From an uncultured Bacteroidales bacterium (GTDB lineage: Bacteria; Bacteroidota; Bacteroidia; Bacteroidales; Paludibacteraceae), in NCBI GenBank assembly GCA_903901975.1, contig CAIUTB010000143.1:54844-118843 (forward strand): DNA of 64,000 bases, written 5' to 3'. Below are positions 18,345 to 27,489 of the stretch, in pieces. Below the pieces are notes generated by a model. The model was not told the origin of the DNA. It ran no database searches and saw nothing but the letters and a program-made list of their open reading frames with translations. Numbering within the stretch: the first letter of the stretch is position 1; every line of letters starts with the position of its first letter. Both the position numbers and the translations under genes were made by a program.

Positions 18345-18378
18345 ACAAAAAAGCCCTTTTCCATTCGGAAAAGGGCTT
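18345..18378 (-). terminator. Rho-independent terminator of rpsT
   Basis: A 12-bp perfect stem (18351-18362 with 18367-18378), 4-nt loop, with a T-run on the minus strand just after the stem. Confidence 0.9.
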
Positions 18379-18400
18379 CTGTATAATGTATAAGAAGCAA

Positions 18401-18655
18401 TTATGCCAGTTTGTTCACAAACACAGCTAACTTGGATTTTAAGTTGCCTGCTTTGTTTTTGTGAATGATATTACGCTTTGCCAATTTATCGAGCATTGCA
18501 CTGATTTTAGGTAGCATTTCAGTTGCTACAGTTTTGTCAGTGGTCGAACGCAATTTGCGAACAGCATTACGAGCAGTTTTTGCATAATAACGATTGTGCA
18601 ATTTCTTCTTGTCAGTCTGACGAATTCTTTTAATCGATGATTTGTGATTTGCCAT
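18401..18655 (-). CDS. rpsT: 30S ribosomal protein S20
   Basis: S20 binds 16S rRNA in the small subunit. The 84-residue basic protein begins [17 protein letters not shown] and contains [16 protein letters not shown], characteristic of the family. Normal length is 84-90 residues. It lies 34 bases downstream of tRNA-Glu on the same strand and has its own terminator. It is probably transcribed together with the tRNA from the promoter at 18807-18837. Confidence 0.97.
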   Translation of the reverse strand: MANHKSSIKRIRQTDKKKLHNRYYAKTARNAVRKLRSTTDKTVATEMLPKISAMLDKLAKRNIIHKNKAGNLKSKLAVFVNKLA

Positions 18656-18689
18656 CTCAATCTTTGTTTTTTAAATCTTTATTTGTTTG

Positions 18690-18761
18690 TAGTCCCTAGG
18701 GGAGTCGAACCCCTCTTTCCAGGATGAAAACCTGGCGTCCTAACCGATAGACGAAGGGACC
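18690..18761 (-). tRNA. tRNA-Glu (anticodon TTC)
   Basis: The reverse strand folds as a full cloverleaf: 7-bp acceptor stem (GGTCCCT with AGGGACT, one G-T pair), anticodon stem CCAGG/CCTGG with loop TTTTCAT giving anticodon TTC, and T-arm GGGG-TTCGACT-CCCC. No CCA is encoded. It precedes rpsT. Confidence 0.97.
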
Positions 18762-18806
18762 TTTCGGTCATTGTTGCACGAGAATTGTTATCCTCAATTG
18801 CGGGTG

Positions 18807-18837
18807 CAAATATACGGCACTTTTTTGAATTTACAAA
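18807..18837 (-). promoter_or_regulatory. Promoter of tRNA-Glu-rpsT
   Basis: On the minus strand TTTG (18834-18837) and TATATTTG (18807-18814) are 19 bases apart. Transcription would begin near 18800, about 40 bases before the tRNA 5' end. Confidence 0.75.
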
Positions 18838-18976
18838 GGCTTTGCAGCAAATATTTCTATTTTTTCGTAAAGTCTTATTTTTCAGAGCTAAAGACTTCTA
18901 CAACAAGCTAAATTAAGTCTGATTTTGAATAAATTGATCATTATATTTGCTACATTTGCACATTCAAAATGAATTT

Positions 18977-19696
18977 ATGCAAGCCAAAACTACCGGAATA
19001 ATTATTCATAAAACAAAATATAGCGATTCAGCAACCATCATAACGGTTTATACACGTGAATTTGGCCGTGTTTCTTATTTGGTGTATGGAGCGAATAAAA
19101 AAAACTCGGCAAACCGGGCAGCCTTACTTCAGCCTCTATCTATGCTGGATATGGAAGTGAAACACTCGCCGGGAAAAGATATCCAGCGCATTAAAGAAAT
19201 GAGGCTCGAATATCAATTCACCGGAATTCCTTTCGATCCGGTAAAAAATGCCCTGGCATTGTTCATTTCTGAAATCCTTTTCAAATCATTACGCCAAACC
19301 GAACCGGATGAACCACTCTTTCTATTTCTTGAGAATTCCATTCAGCAATTAGACTGCTGTCAAACAGGAGTTCAGAATTTTCATCTTGTCTTCCTTCAAA
19401 AACTGACACGTTATCTTGGCTTCGAACCCTATGTGGAGGAAGGTGGAAAATATTTTGATTTGATGAACGGTGTATTTTTGCCTGAAAGGCCGCTGCATAT
19501 TCATTTTCTGACACCTGAAGTAACTTTGCGATTTTCAGAACTATTGGATACTGACTACATGAATATGGACAAGTTGGTTTTGACACGCGAGAATCGCTCC
19601 GTATTGCTCAAAAACATGGTTGAATACTATAGACTTCACATCCCCGAATTTCAGAGCTTACATTCGCTGGCTGTATTGCAAAGTTTGTTTGACTAA
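18977..19696 (+). CDS. recO: DNA repair protein RecO
   Basis: RecO loads RecA on SSB-coated DNA with RecR. The 239-residue protein has the N-terminal OB fold (TTGIIIHKTKYSDSATIITVYT, then EFGRVSYLVYG) and a helical C-terminal part. The zinc cysteines known from some RecO proteins are absent. An in-frame ATG exists at 18947, but ATG 18977 matches the family N-terminus and leaves room for TATATTTG/TACATTTG boxes at 18942-18958. Its stop overlaps the stop of the convergent NlpC/P60 gene by four bases. Confidence 0.9.
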   Translation: MQAKTTGIIIHKTKYSDSATIITVYTREFGRVSYLVYGANKKNSANRAALLQPLSMLDMEVKHSPGKDIQRIKEMRLEYQFTGIPFDPVKNALALFISEILFKSLRQTEPDEPLFLFLENSIQQLDCCQTGVQNFHLVFLQKLTRYLGFEPYVEEGGKYFDLMNGVFLPERPLHIHFLTPEVTLRFSELLDTDYMNMDKLVLTRENRSVLLKNMVEYYRLHIPEFQSLHSLAVLQSLFD

Positions 19697-21246
19697 TCGG
19701 CTTTTTGGTAGATAATCAATTTTTGACCGGATTTGATTTTATTCCCTGATTTTTTGTTCCATGCTTTCAACTCTTCAACTTTACAGCCAAACTCACGTGC
19801 AATTGAATAATAAGTCTCACCTGACTTAACTTTATGAGTTAATTTATTGCCGACAGATTCTTTTTTCTTTTCTGAACCGGACACTGCTGACTTCATAGGA
19901 GCAGTTTCGGCTATTGAATTTTGAACAAGTTTCAATTTCTGACCCGGTTTTATTTTATTGGAAGTCAGATTATTGATTTTTTTCAACTCATTAAACGACA
20001 AATTATAGATATTAGCAATACTGAAAAGCGTTTCATTAGCTACAACTATATGAGTTGTTTTATTAATTACCGAATTTGTAGAAATCTGTGATGGTCCTTC
20101 AAGTTCGGGTTTTTTTTCAGTTTCTTTCGATGGGGTTGATTCAGATTTTGCAATTTCAGGTTTTGGACTTACTTTTTCAACGGAAATTATTATCAGTTTT
20201 TGTCCCACACGAACTATTCCGCTCAGGATATTATTGATTTTCTTCAACTGCTCTACAGAAGTGTTATATAAATTGGAGATACTGAACAAGGTCTCCCCTT
20301 TCTGGACAATATGCGAAGTGTTGGTTTGAGCTAAAACAGCTTTCTGTTCTACTTTCGTTGTATCCGGTTTCAGTTGATTTTCTGCCTGTTGAACCGGCGA
20401 GTTTTCGGGAGGTTGAACCGCATTTACCAACAACATAGTTTCAGCATCTTTTACTTTCAACCGTTGGTTGGGAGTAATTTTGTTTCCTTTGATCTTATTC
20501 TTTTTCTTGAGTTCCGTTAAGGTTAAACCATACTTTAAGGCTATATCAGCCAGATTATCCCCTTTTTTTACGCGATGATACCGGGCGGGAATAAACTTTT
20601 TAGTTTGTGTTGTGGAACCCATAACCGGATAAGCCGAATTATCAGCCATCTGTAGTGAAAAGTTTTTTTGCAAATTAACGTCAGCAGGTGCAACAGCAAT
20701 TTGTTGATTATTGAAAACAACACGACCGGCTTTAATATAGCGTCTAAGATAATAGGGTTCGTCGGAATTGGAAATGATGACGCCGTGCTGGGTAGAAGCA
20801 TGAATAAAATTAAACTTGCCCTCCTGATCAGCATTAACCACAATACCAACATGTCCCACTCTTTTGCCCGGTCGACGACCTGCAAAGAAAACCAGATCAC
20901 CTCTTTTCAATTCACATCTGTCGACTGCATCGAATTGTCCTGCCTGATCGGAAGAAGACGCTCCGAGTTTAAAACCAAAATTTCGGTAAACAAAAGATGT
21001 GAATCCTGAACAATCGAAAGAACTGGATTCGCCCTTGCCTCCATGATGATAAGGTGAATTCAGAAATATTTTCCCGTAATTGATAATGGAGTCGGTGAGT
21101 AAAATCTGTTTTGAAGAAAAGCCAGTAACGTTAGCCGAATCAGTTGTATGTGAATAGTTTTTCTCAGAAAACAGTTGTTGAGCAACTGAAAAACCAGAGA
21201 AAAACACAAGGAAAGAAATCAAAAAAATATATTTCTGCAACGACAT
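19693..21246 (-). CDS. Secreted NlpC/P60 cell-wall peptidase with four LysM domains
   Basis: The 517-residue protein has a signal peptide (residues 1-23, ending SVAQQ), an NlpC/P60 domain (about 55-180) and four LysM repeats. Catalytic Cys79 is in SSFDCSGF. His132 in RVGHVGIV and His149 in FIHAST complete the likely active site. The LysM units begin at YHRVKKGDNLADIA, SHIVQKGETLFSIS, THIVVANETLFSIA and THKVKSGETYYSIA, with Ser/Thr/Pro/Lys-rich linkers. The family cuts peptide stems of peptidoglycan. ATG 21246 is chosen because it starts the signal peptide. A -7 box TATCTTTG lies at 21277-21284 (reverse). LD-carboxypeptidase, another wall enzyme, is just upstream. Confidence 0.92.
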   Translation of the reverse strand: MSLQKYIFLISFLVFFSGFSVAQQLFSEKNYSHTTDSANVTGFSSKQILLTDSIINYGKIFLNSPYHHGGKGESSSFDCSGFTSFVYRNFGFKLGASSSDQAGQFDAVDRCELKRGDLVFFAGRRPGKRVGHVGIVVNADQEGKFNFIHASTQHGVIISNSDEPYYLRRYIKAGRVVFNNQQIAVAPADVNLQKNFSLQMADNSAYPVMGSTTQTKKFIPARYHRVKKGDNLADIALKYGLTLTELKKKNKIKGNKITPNQRLKVKDAETMLLVNAVQPPENSPVQQAENQLKPDTTKVEQKAVLAQTNTSHIVQKGETLFSISNLYNTSVEQLKKINNILSGIVRVGQKLIIISVEKVSPKPEIAKSESTPSKETEKKPELEGPSQISTNSVINKTTHIVVANETLFSIANIYNLSFNELKKINNLTSNKIKPGQKLKLVQNSIAETAPMKSAVSGSEKKKESVGNKLTHKVKSGETYYSIAREFGCKVEELKAWNKKSGNKIKSGQKLIIYQKAD

Positions 21247-21344
21247 GCTTTGAATAGCCTGATAATTAATGTATTGCAAAGATACTTTTTTTGAACGACA
21301 ATGCAGAAGCAATTTTTTCTTTTTAATATAAAAAGAGATTCTTT

Positions 21345-22247
21345 TCAGAAATCATTAAAATTTAATTCTGCTTCAGTTTTGGTGACTTTTAGGCACACTT
21401 TTGCTCCAAGAATCAGAGGTAAATTAAAATCGACATGTCCTGCCGGAAAATTAAAACAAACCGGATAATTGTACTCACTTACAGCACTAAGGATTATTTC
21501 TGAAATGGTTTGTTTCATGAGTGGGTCTTCGTCACAATCGGAAAACTGACCAACAATTAGCCCTGAAAGTTGAGCCAACACGCCACTAAAACGCAGATTT
21601 TGCATCATGCGGTCGATGTGATACGGTTTTTCGGCAATATCTTCAATAAATAAAATATTCTTTTGGTAGGGCAAATCAAACTGACTACCGCGCATAGCCA
21701 TTAAGACGGATAAATTTCCACCAATCAACTTTCCTTTGGTTTCTCCAGCTTTGTTCAGTTTGTGAAGCGGAATAGAATACATTGGAAAGTTTCCAAACAA
21801 ACTGTCTTTCAACCGAATCACTTGTTCAGAATCTGCTGGCAATTCAGTCAGATGTTTTGCCATAATGCCATGAATAGACGAAATTCCCAGATTTGTAATA
21901 ACATTATGCATAATTGTAATATCACTGAAACCAATCAACCACTTAGGCGATTGAGCAAAGCTTGTAAAATCAAGTTTATCAATAATCTGAGCCATGCCAT
22001 AACCACCCCGACTACACAAAATTGCTTTTACAGTCCGATCGTCCAACGCTTCCTGTAAATCAGCAATACGTTGCTCTTTTGTGCCGGCAAAACGACCATA
22101 TTCAGAGCGGGCAAACTTTCCTTCGGTAACCTGCAAGCCCCAAGAACTAAGTACTTTTGCTACACCATCAATATATTCAGGATTTATTAATCCGGAAGGT
22201 GAAACGATACGGATTTGGTCTTTGGATTTGAGAAAAGGTGGATTCAT
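21345..22247 (-). CDS. LD-carboxypeptidase (peptidase family S66)
   Basis: S66 LD-carboxypeptidases remove the terminal D-Ala from murein tetrapeptides during recycling. MccF, a relative, cleaves microcin C. The 300-residue protein shows CSRGGYG (78-84), the nucleophile Ser108 in IGFSD, Glu202 in FIEDIAEKPYH and His271 in PAGHVDFNLPLILG. That is the complete Ser-Glu-His triad of the family. No signal peptide is present, so it acts in the cytoplasm. It follows the ABC-2 permease gene by 15 bases and may be in its operon. Recycling rather than toxin immunity is the simpler reading. Confidence 0.9.
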   Translation of the reverse strand: MNPPFLKSKDQIRIVSPSGLINPEYIDGVAKVLSSWGLQVTEGKFARSEYGRFAGTKEQRIADLQEALDDRTVKAILCSRGGYGMAQIIDKLDFTSFAQSPKWLIGFSDITIMHNVITNLGISSIHGIMAKHLTELPADSEQVIRLKDSLFGNFPMYSIPLHKLNKAGETKGKLIGGNLSVLMAMRGSQFDLPYQKNILFIEDIAEKPYHIDRMMQNLRFSGVLAQLSGLIVGQFSDCDEDPLMKQTISEIILSAVSEYNYPVCFNFPAGHVDFNLPLILGAKVCLKVTKTEAELNFNDF

Positions 22248-22262
22248 TCTGATTGATTTTAA

Positions 22263-23579
22263 TTAGTATCGTAGCCATTTCCAAAGTTCTTTCCATGTTA
22301 CCTTTTTGCCATACATCAAAATGCCGGTTCGGTATATTTTGCCGGCCATCCAGGTTGTACCGATAAACGACAAAACAAGAATGCTTAATGAAACAGCAAT
22401 TTGCCAAACAGGTACACCAAAAGGCAATCGAACCATCATGACAATTGGCGAAGTAAAAGGAATCATAGAACACCAGAGCGCCAGCGGCCCATCGGGATTT
22501 TGAGCACTATAAATGGCAGCATAAATGGCAAAAACGATTGGCAACGTTAGTGGCAATGAGAATTGCTGAGTATCTGTTTCGCTGTCGACAGCTGAACCTA
22601 CGGCAGCAAACAACGAAGCATAAAGTAAATAACCGCCCAGGAAATACACAATGAAGAAGATGGATATTTTCAGAAAATCGAATCCACTCATCATACTGTA
22701 CACCTGACGAATCATTCCTTCCGTTCCACCAGCCGGAATGGCCTGATTACCAATTTGATTGGCATGTTGCAACGAGTTTATATCAAGGTTTCCTCCAAAA
22801 AAACTTCCGGCTGCCAATGATAAAGCCGAGGTAAGTAAAACCCACATCAGAAACTGGGTAAGTCCAACCAACGCGATACCGATAATTTTTCCCATCATCA
22901 ACTCAAAAGGTTTAACAGAAGAAATTATCACTTCTACAATACGGCTTGTTTTTTCCTGTATCACTCCTGCCATAACCTGGGCACCGTAAATTACAATAAA
23001 CATATAGATTACAAAAGCTGAAATCATGCCAATTATCAATGCCAATTCGGCCGAACCAACTTCTTCTTTCCCATCTTTTCCCCATTTTATTGTCGGAATA
23101 TCAATATTGGCACGCGAGCTTTCGACCATTTGTTTCAGGTTCGGGATATTGTATTTAGCTAGTTTCTGTTGTTCCACATAGCTGCTCAACTTGTCCGAAA
23201 TATAGGTTTTCAACTCCATATTTACTTGCTCCTGCGAGTAAATGGTTGCAGCTTTCGGATTTTTTATCAGATCATCGCTAATCAACAACAAAGCTGTAAA
23301 ATCTTTATTCTCAGTATTATCCTTCCGAATCCTGTCAACCGGTTGGTCTACAAAATCGAAGAGATAGTTATCATTACTTTTCAGCACGTTATGATATTGG
23401 TTCGTACGGTCAATCACATAAATGTGTTTTCTACTACCATCTTTCAGGCTGGAAAGCCACAGTGGAACGGTTATCATTCCGGCAAAAAGCAAAGGAGTAA
23501 GAAAGGTGAGAATGATGAATGATTTTTTCATCACACGGGTAGCGTATTCCCGTTTTATTATCAGAGTGATTTTCGACAT
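22263..23579 (-). CDS. ABC-2 type transporter permease (NatB-like)
   Basis: The 438-residue protein has one N-terminal membrane helix (FIILTFLTPLLFAGMIT), a large external domain (about 45-175) and five or six C-terminal helices (from about 180). This is the ABC-2/NatB layout. It pairs with the ATPase gene 19 bases upstream. The homologous B. subtilis NatAB exports sodium, but the substrate here is not known. Charged segments KITLIIKREYATRVMKKSF at the N-terminus are typical of this class. Confidence 0.88.
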   Translation of the reverse strand: MSKITLIIKREYATRVMKKSFIILTFLTPLLFAGMITVPLWLSSLKDGSRKHIYVIDRTNQYHNVLKSNDNYLFDFVDQPVDRIRKDNTENKDFTALLLISDDLIKNPKAATIYSQEQVNMELKTYISDKLSSYVEQQKLAKYNIPNLKQMVESSRANIDIPTIKWGKDGKEEVGSAELALIIGMISAFVIYMFIVIYGAQVMAGVIQEKTSRIVEVIISSVKPFELMMGKIIGIALVGLTQFLMWVLLTSALSLAAGSFFGGNLDINSLQHANQIGNQAIPAGGTEGMIRQVYSMMSGFDFLKISIFFIVYFLGGYLLYASLFAAVGSAVDSETDTQQFSLPLTLPIVFAIYAAIYSAQNPDGPLALWCSMIPFTSPIVMMVRLPFGVPVWQIAVSLSILVLSFIGTTWMAGKIYRTGILMYGKKVTWKELWKWLRY

Positions 23580-23598
23580 AACATTTAAGGGTTAATAA

Positions 23599-24489
23599 TT
23601 ATCTGACTGTTTCGATAAAAATATCATTCATGCTTGGTAATAATTCTTCAAAAGTATGAATCTCAGTCTGTTTAATAAGTGAACCAAGCAACGAATTATT
23701 ACTGCCAACATTCATCTTCTGAATTTTACTTTCAATAATACCATCCTTTTCTACTTGCGATATTAACTCAAAATCACTACCTGAAATAGGATTATCGGAA
23801 CGAACAAGATACTTTTTACTGGTATGATTGGCACGAATTTCAGCCACATTTCCCTGCAACACGATTTTAGCCTTATTGACTAAAGAAATATTTTCGCATA
23901 AGTCCTCCACAGTTGCCATATTGTGGGTTGAAAAAATGATGGTTGCGCCGTTGTTTCTCAGTTTCAGAATTTCACGCTTCATCAAATCAGCATTTACCGG
24001 ATCAAATCCGCTGAATGGTTCATCAAAAATCAGCAACTTAGGATTATGCAAAATGGTAGTGATAAACTGCACTTTTTGAGCCATTCCTTTCGAAAGCTCT
24101 TCCACTTTTTTGTCCCACCAGGCCTGAATTTCAAATTCTTCAAACCAATATTTCAAAGCTTTAAGTGCAGCATTACGACTCATTCCTTTCAATTGAGCCA
24201 GATACAAACATTGTTCACCCACTTTCATCTTTTTGTACAACCCACGTTCCTCGGGTAGATAGCCTATCTGTTGTACATCAGCAGTTGTCATGCGTTTGCC
24301 ATTCAAACGAACTTCACCGCTATCGGGTGCGGTTATGCAGTTGATAATCCGAATGAGCGTCGTTTTTCCGGCACCATTAGGTCCCAGCAAACCGTAAATG
24401 CTGTTTTCCGGTACGGTCAGGCTCACACTGTCCAGTGCTAAATGTCCGGCAAATTGTTTGACAACATTTTCTACCTCGAGTAATATCAT
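23599..24489 (-). CDS. ABC transporter ATP-binding protein (NatA-like)
   Basis: The 296-residue ATPase has Walker A GPNGAGKTT near residue 38, signature ELSKGMAQKVQ, Walker B LLIFDEPFSGFD and the H-loop IIFSTHN. The C-terminal 70 residues form the extra DUF4162-type domain common in export ATPases partnered with ABC-2 permeases. It lies directly upstream of the permease, so the two encode one exporter. Substrate is unknown. Confidence 0.92.
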   Translation of the reverse strand: MILLEVENVVKQFAGHLALDSVSLTVPENSIYGLLGPNGAGKTTLIRIINCITAPDSGEVRLNGKRMTTADVQQIGYLPEERGLYKKMKVGEQCLYLAQLKGMSRNAALKALKYWFEEFEIQAWWDKKVEELSKGMAQKVQFITTILHNPKLLIFDEPFSGFDPVNADLMKREILKLRNNGATIIFSTHNMATVEDLCENISLVNKAKIVLQGNVAEIRANHTSKKYLVRSDNPISGSDFELISQVEKDGIIESKIQKMNVGSNNSLLGSLIKQTEIHTFEELLPSMNDIFIETVR

Positions 24490-24499
24490 GTTTTGTCGT

Positions 24500-24553
24500 G
24501 ATTGGTTGATTAAGTTGATTGAGTTAATTGGAAATTCTGAAATTGAAAATTGG
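24500..24553. repeat. Short-period GATT/TTGA repeat between radC and the ABC ATPase
   Basis: The 65-base gap is filled by a degenerate unit resembling GATTGGTTGATTAAGTTGATTGAG. It resembles the tract before acr3. Confidence 0.6.
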
Positions 24554-24554
24554 T

Positions 24555-25256
24555 TTACATTTTCCCCTCGTCAGCAAAACTGTAATATTGACCACGGGCA
24601 ATAATGATATGGTCGAGAAATGCAATGCCAATGGCATTGCAGCCCTCTTTTACACGACGGGTTATCTGTTCGTCTTCCTGACTTGGCCGGTTTTGTCCTG
24701 AAGGATGATTATGCGCAACCACAACTGCCTGAGCCGATTTCTCTAACGCCAGTTTAAGCAACATGGGCACATCCACCACCGTTTGTTTGCTTCCACCCTG
24801 CGTCAGTCGCCTTGTTTCAATTACTTTATTGGCACCGTTCAACAGTCCAATCCAAAACTCCTCGTGAGGCAAATCCACCAGCTGTGGTTCAAACAATTCA
24901 AATAAATCCAGACTTGACGAAATTTTCTTACGTTCCAACATTTCATTGGTTTTACGGCGTTTGCCAAGTTCCAATGCCGCCATTATGGTTATGGCTTTGG
25001 CTTCACCAATGCCTTTGAACCGTTTGCACAGATCGTGAATCGTAAGTTGTGCCAACTCATTAATATTATCATGACATTCATGCAGGATACGGCGCGAAAG
25101 TTCAACAGCCGATTCATCTTTATTCCCAGAAGCTATCAGAATAGCCAATAGTTCCGCATCCGAAAGACTCTGAGAGCCTTTGTGAAGCATTTTTTCGCGC
25201 GGACGGTCATCTTCTGCCCAGTCGCGTATGGTTAGTCTCTTTTCATCCGTTAACAT
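24555..25256 (-). CDS. radC: RadC-family JAMM-domain protein
   Basis: The 233-residue protein has an N-terminal helix-hairpin-helix (about 70-100, FKGIGEAKAITIMAALELGKR) and a C-terminal JAMM metalloprotease-like domain. Metal ligands His182, His184 and Asp195 are intact in AHNHPSGQNRPSQED. The former DNA-repair assignment of RadC is doubtful, and the true role is unknown. ATG 25256 gives the family N-terminus MLTDEKRLTIRDWAEDDRPRE. The promoter -7 box is only five bases upstream, so the transcript may be leaderless. The ABC exporter genes follow downstream. Confidence 0.9.
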   Translation of the reverse strand: MLTDEKRLTIRDWAEDDRPREKMLHKGSQSLSDAELLAILIASGNKDESAVELSRRILHECHDNINELAQLTIHDLCKRFKGIGEAKAITIMAALELGKRRKTNEMLERKKISSSLDLFELFEPQLVDLPHEEFWIGLLNGANKVIETRRLTQGGSKQTVVDVPMLLKLALEKSAQAVVVAHNHPSGQNRPSQEDEQITRRVKEGCNAIGIAFLDHIIIARGQYYSFADEGKM

Positions 25257-25260
25257 GCTC

Positions 25261-25290
25261 CAAAAGTACAAAATATTTTCTTTTCACAAA
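25261..25290 (-). promoter_or_regulatory. Promoter of radC
   Basis: On the minus strand TTTG (25287-25290) and TACTTTTG (25261-25268) are 18 bases apart. The -7 box ends five bases before the ATG. Confidence 0.6.
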
Positions 25291-25302
25291 TCGAATTTAG
25301 CA

Positions 25303-25341
25303 GTAAAAAAAAGCTGTATCAAAATATATTCGATGCAGCTT
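25303..25341 (-). terminator. Terminator of the queuosine-precursor transporter gene
   Basis: A 10-bp stem (25311-25320 with 25332-25341, one G-T pair) is followed on the minus strand by an eight-base T-run. Confidence 0.85.
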
Positions 25342-25365
25342 CAATAAGTTGTCAATACAAAGCAT

Positions 25366-26046
25366 TTATATATCCTTCACTTTAAAAGGATTATATGAAA
25401 TTCCATAATCAATTACATCAGCATGTTCGTGTTTTTTTATCCATTTTATAATAAAAATAGTAACTGGCAGAAGAATTATTTCGTAGGCTGTTTTCAGAAT
25501 AATCTGTGTAAAAATCATAATAATCAAATGATGGTGTTTAATAATACCTGAAAAAGCAATAGTGAAAAAGACCAACGAATCAGCACCTTCACCAAAAATG
25601 GTAGAAACAATAGCACGAATACCAAAATGACGACCATGTTGGTGGACTTTCATTTTACTCATTATATAAGCATTAATAAATGAACCAATCAAAAAGGCAA
25701 TAAAGCTGGCTATTGCAATACGTTCACTACTAAGTAATATCTGCGCAAAAGCATGTTGATAAATAAAGTGAGGAGACGATGGTAACCAAAAAGAAATCCT
25801 GAATATAAAAACAGCAAAGAAATTCATTAAAAAACCAATCCAAATTATCATTCTCATCTTTCGGTAGCCCCAAACTTCAGCCACTAAATCGTTGATAATG
25901 TATGTTATCGGAAAAATAAGTAGTCCCGCAGTTATATCAAAACCAAAAATGCGCACTATTTTCTGACTTACAATGTTAGCCACAATCAGGCAGACTGTGA
26001 ACACTAATCCGCATATCATATAAACAATTGAAACCTTTTTACTCAT
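25366..26046 (-). CDS. Queuosine-precursor transporter (YhhQ/DUF165 family)
   Basis: The 226-residue membrane protein has about six helices and the family pattern IVANIVSQKI, FPITYIINDLVAEVWGYRK near residues 45-65, then FGEGADSLVFFTIAF. YhhQ proteins import queuine or preQ0/preQ1 for tRNA queuosine modification. The leader is only about 20 bases from the inferred start site, too short for a preQ1 riboswitch. It is a single-gene unit with its own promoter and terminator. Confidence 0.9.
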   Translation of the reverse strand: MSKKVSIVYMICGLVFTVCLIVANIVSQKIVRIFGFDITAGLLIFPITYIINDLVAEVWGYRKMRMIIWIGFLMNFFAVFIFRISFWLPSSPHFIYQHAFAQILLSSERIAIASFIAFLIGSFINAYIMSKMKVHQHGRHFGIRAIVSTIFGEGADSLVFFTIAFSGIIKHHHLIIMIFTQIILKTAYEIILLPVTIFIIKWIKKHEHADVIDYGISYNPFKVKDI

Positions 26047-26071
26047 AGTGTTTGGAGTTTTTGAACATGGG

Positions 26072-26102
26072 CAAAGATAAACGTTTTTATTTATAAAACA
26101 AA
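26072..26102 (-). promoter_or_regulatory. Promoter of the queuosine-precursor transporter gene
   Basis: On the minus strand TTTG (26099-26102) and TATCTTTG (26072-26079) are 19 bases apart. The -33 box abuts the terminator of the upstream gene. Confidence 0.7.
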
Positions 26103-26131
26103 GAGAGGCAACACATCGTATTGCCTCTCTT
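26101..26131 (-). terminator. Terminator of the 26152-27342 secreted-protein gene
   Basis: An 11-bp perfect stem (26101-26111 with 26121-26131) lies 20 bases after the stop codon, with a weak T-rich tail on the minus strand. Confidence 0.75.
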
Positions 26132-26151
26132 GAGCATTTATAATAAATCTA

Positions 26152-27342
26152 TCATTTACAGAGAGTTACCATTTGGGTTTGTACGCCTTTAGCATTTGAT
26201 AATCTGCACAAATAAACTCCGGAGCGAAGCATTGATATGTCCAGTGTTTGTAAACCAGTTACATTATCCTTTAATTCGACACTTTGTAGCATTTTCCCGG
26301 TTAAGTCTAAGACCAGTAATTTTGAAGGTATAAAGTCAGAACCCGAGTAACTTATATTCAGTTTCCCATCTATAACCGGGTTTGGATACAATTTCAAATC
26401 CAGATTCTTTGGAGAAACCATATCTGTTTTAACGTTTGCTTTATGAGTTGCCAACCAGATGGTAGCATTCATTAATAAATATTCATGATTTACCCCAACA
26501 TCACCTGTATATCCATTGTAAAGACTATTTCCACTACCACCCGTTCCATCATCGCAAGGTGAACTATCGCCAATTGCAGCCACTTTTCCATTGCCATATT
26601 TAGCTGTAGCGAACATTACATTGGTTGTTCCGGTTGATGATGCACCAGTATTATAAATATAACCAACGGATGTTGCGTTCTTTGTTTTATCCAGGGTCAT
26701 TGTTGTGCCGTTACTCCACATAACCTTTGCACAAGCCCCCATTGGACCTTGCAAAATAGAATCATTTGTTATGGTAGCAAGATTGGTTGAAGTTAGAGAA
26801 ATATTGGCTAAATCGAATGAAATGCCAAAGGGGTTTGCCTGAACAGAATTTGTCGTTAAAAAGTCATTCCATATTGCAGGAGAGTCCCAGCCATCGTTAT
26901 TTCTATCGGAAACTGTATGATCGGAAACCATAAAAAGTCCACCTCCGTTTTTCACAAAATTCATCAAGGCTGTTTTTTCTGTAGCGCTAAACTGAATATT
27001 AGGCTCACATACAATAAAAACATTGTATTTGGTCAAATCCTGAGTATTACTACTGCTTCCGTAAGTAATTGAACCGTTACTTGGCAAGGTTTCAACATAG
27101 TAGCCTTTTTTTACACAGTCAACTCCCCAAGCCGATAAAGCACCACTCCAATAGGTTTCAGATGTTGAACTGGTAATTCCGGATTGTGCTGGTGTAGGAA
27201 CTTGAATAGGACTTGTTGAATTGCTTATTACCCAATCAGCATTACCAGCCTGTTCAGCTTTTGTGTTATCAAAAAGAATCTTTATTTGGGAAAACGCCGT
27301 GCCGTAAATTAACAAAATGGCAAGAGTTAAACGTATTTTCAT
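26152..27342 (-). CDS. Secreted protein with T9SS C-terminal sorting domain
   Basis: The 396-residue protein has a signal peptide (residues 1-18, ending GTAFS). A central domain (about 20-300) reads like a class I glutamine-amidotransferase or DUF4350 fold, with ILFDNTKAEQAGNADWVI, YNVFIVCEPN, FVKNGGGLFMVSDHT and KVAAIGDSSPCDDGTG. The last 80 residues are a type A T9SS sorting domain (LKLYPNPVIDGKLNIS, then LLVLDLTGKML and LRSGVYLCRL). T9SS carries such proteins over the outer membrane to the surface or outside. Enzymatic activity is not established. It is a single-gene unit. Confidence 0.8.
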   Translation of the reverse strand: MKIRLTLAILLIYGTAFSQIKILFDNTKAEQAGNADWVISNSTSPIQVPTPAQSGITSSTSETYWSGALSAWGVDCVKKGYYVETLPSNGSITYGSSSNTQDLTKYNVFIVCEPNIQFSATEKTALMNFVKNGGGLFMVSDHTVSDRNNDGWDSPAIWNDFLTTNSVQANPFGISFDLANISLTSTNLATITNDSILQGPMGACAKVMWSNGTTMTLDKTKNATSVGYIYNTGASSTGTTNVMFATAKYGNGKVAAIGDSSPCDDGTGGSGNSLYNGYTGDVGVNHEYLLMNATIWLATHKANVKTDMVSPKNLDLKLYPNPVIDGKLNISYSGSDFIPSKLLVLDLTGKMLQSVELKDNVTGLQTLDISMLRSGVYLCRLSNAKGVQTQMVTLCK

Positions 27343-27420
27343 TACAAGTGTAAAATTAAATTATTCGAGCAAAATTGCGCAAAGATAGAATATCCTGTCA
27401 TATTTCTGTAATAAAAATAC

Positions 27421-27455
27421 AAAAAAAGAGCTAAAGTAATTTTCTTTAGCTCTTT
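27421..27455 (-). terminator. Terminator-like hairpin after sppA
   Basis: A 12-bp perfect stem (27425-27436 with 27444-27455) with a 7-nt loop and a minus-strand T-run lies 35 bases after the sppA stop. Confidence 0.9.
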
Positions 27456-27489
27456 CGTCTTTTAAATTAGTGTTTATTAAACACTATAT

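Noticed and set aside
26047..26100. preQ1 riboswitch before the queuosine-precursor transporter
   Set aside because: The inferred leader is only about 20 bases and lacks the preQ1 hairpin and A-rich tail.
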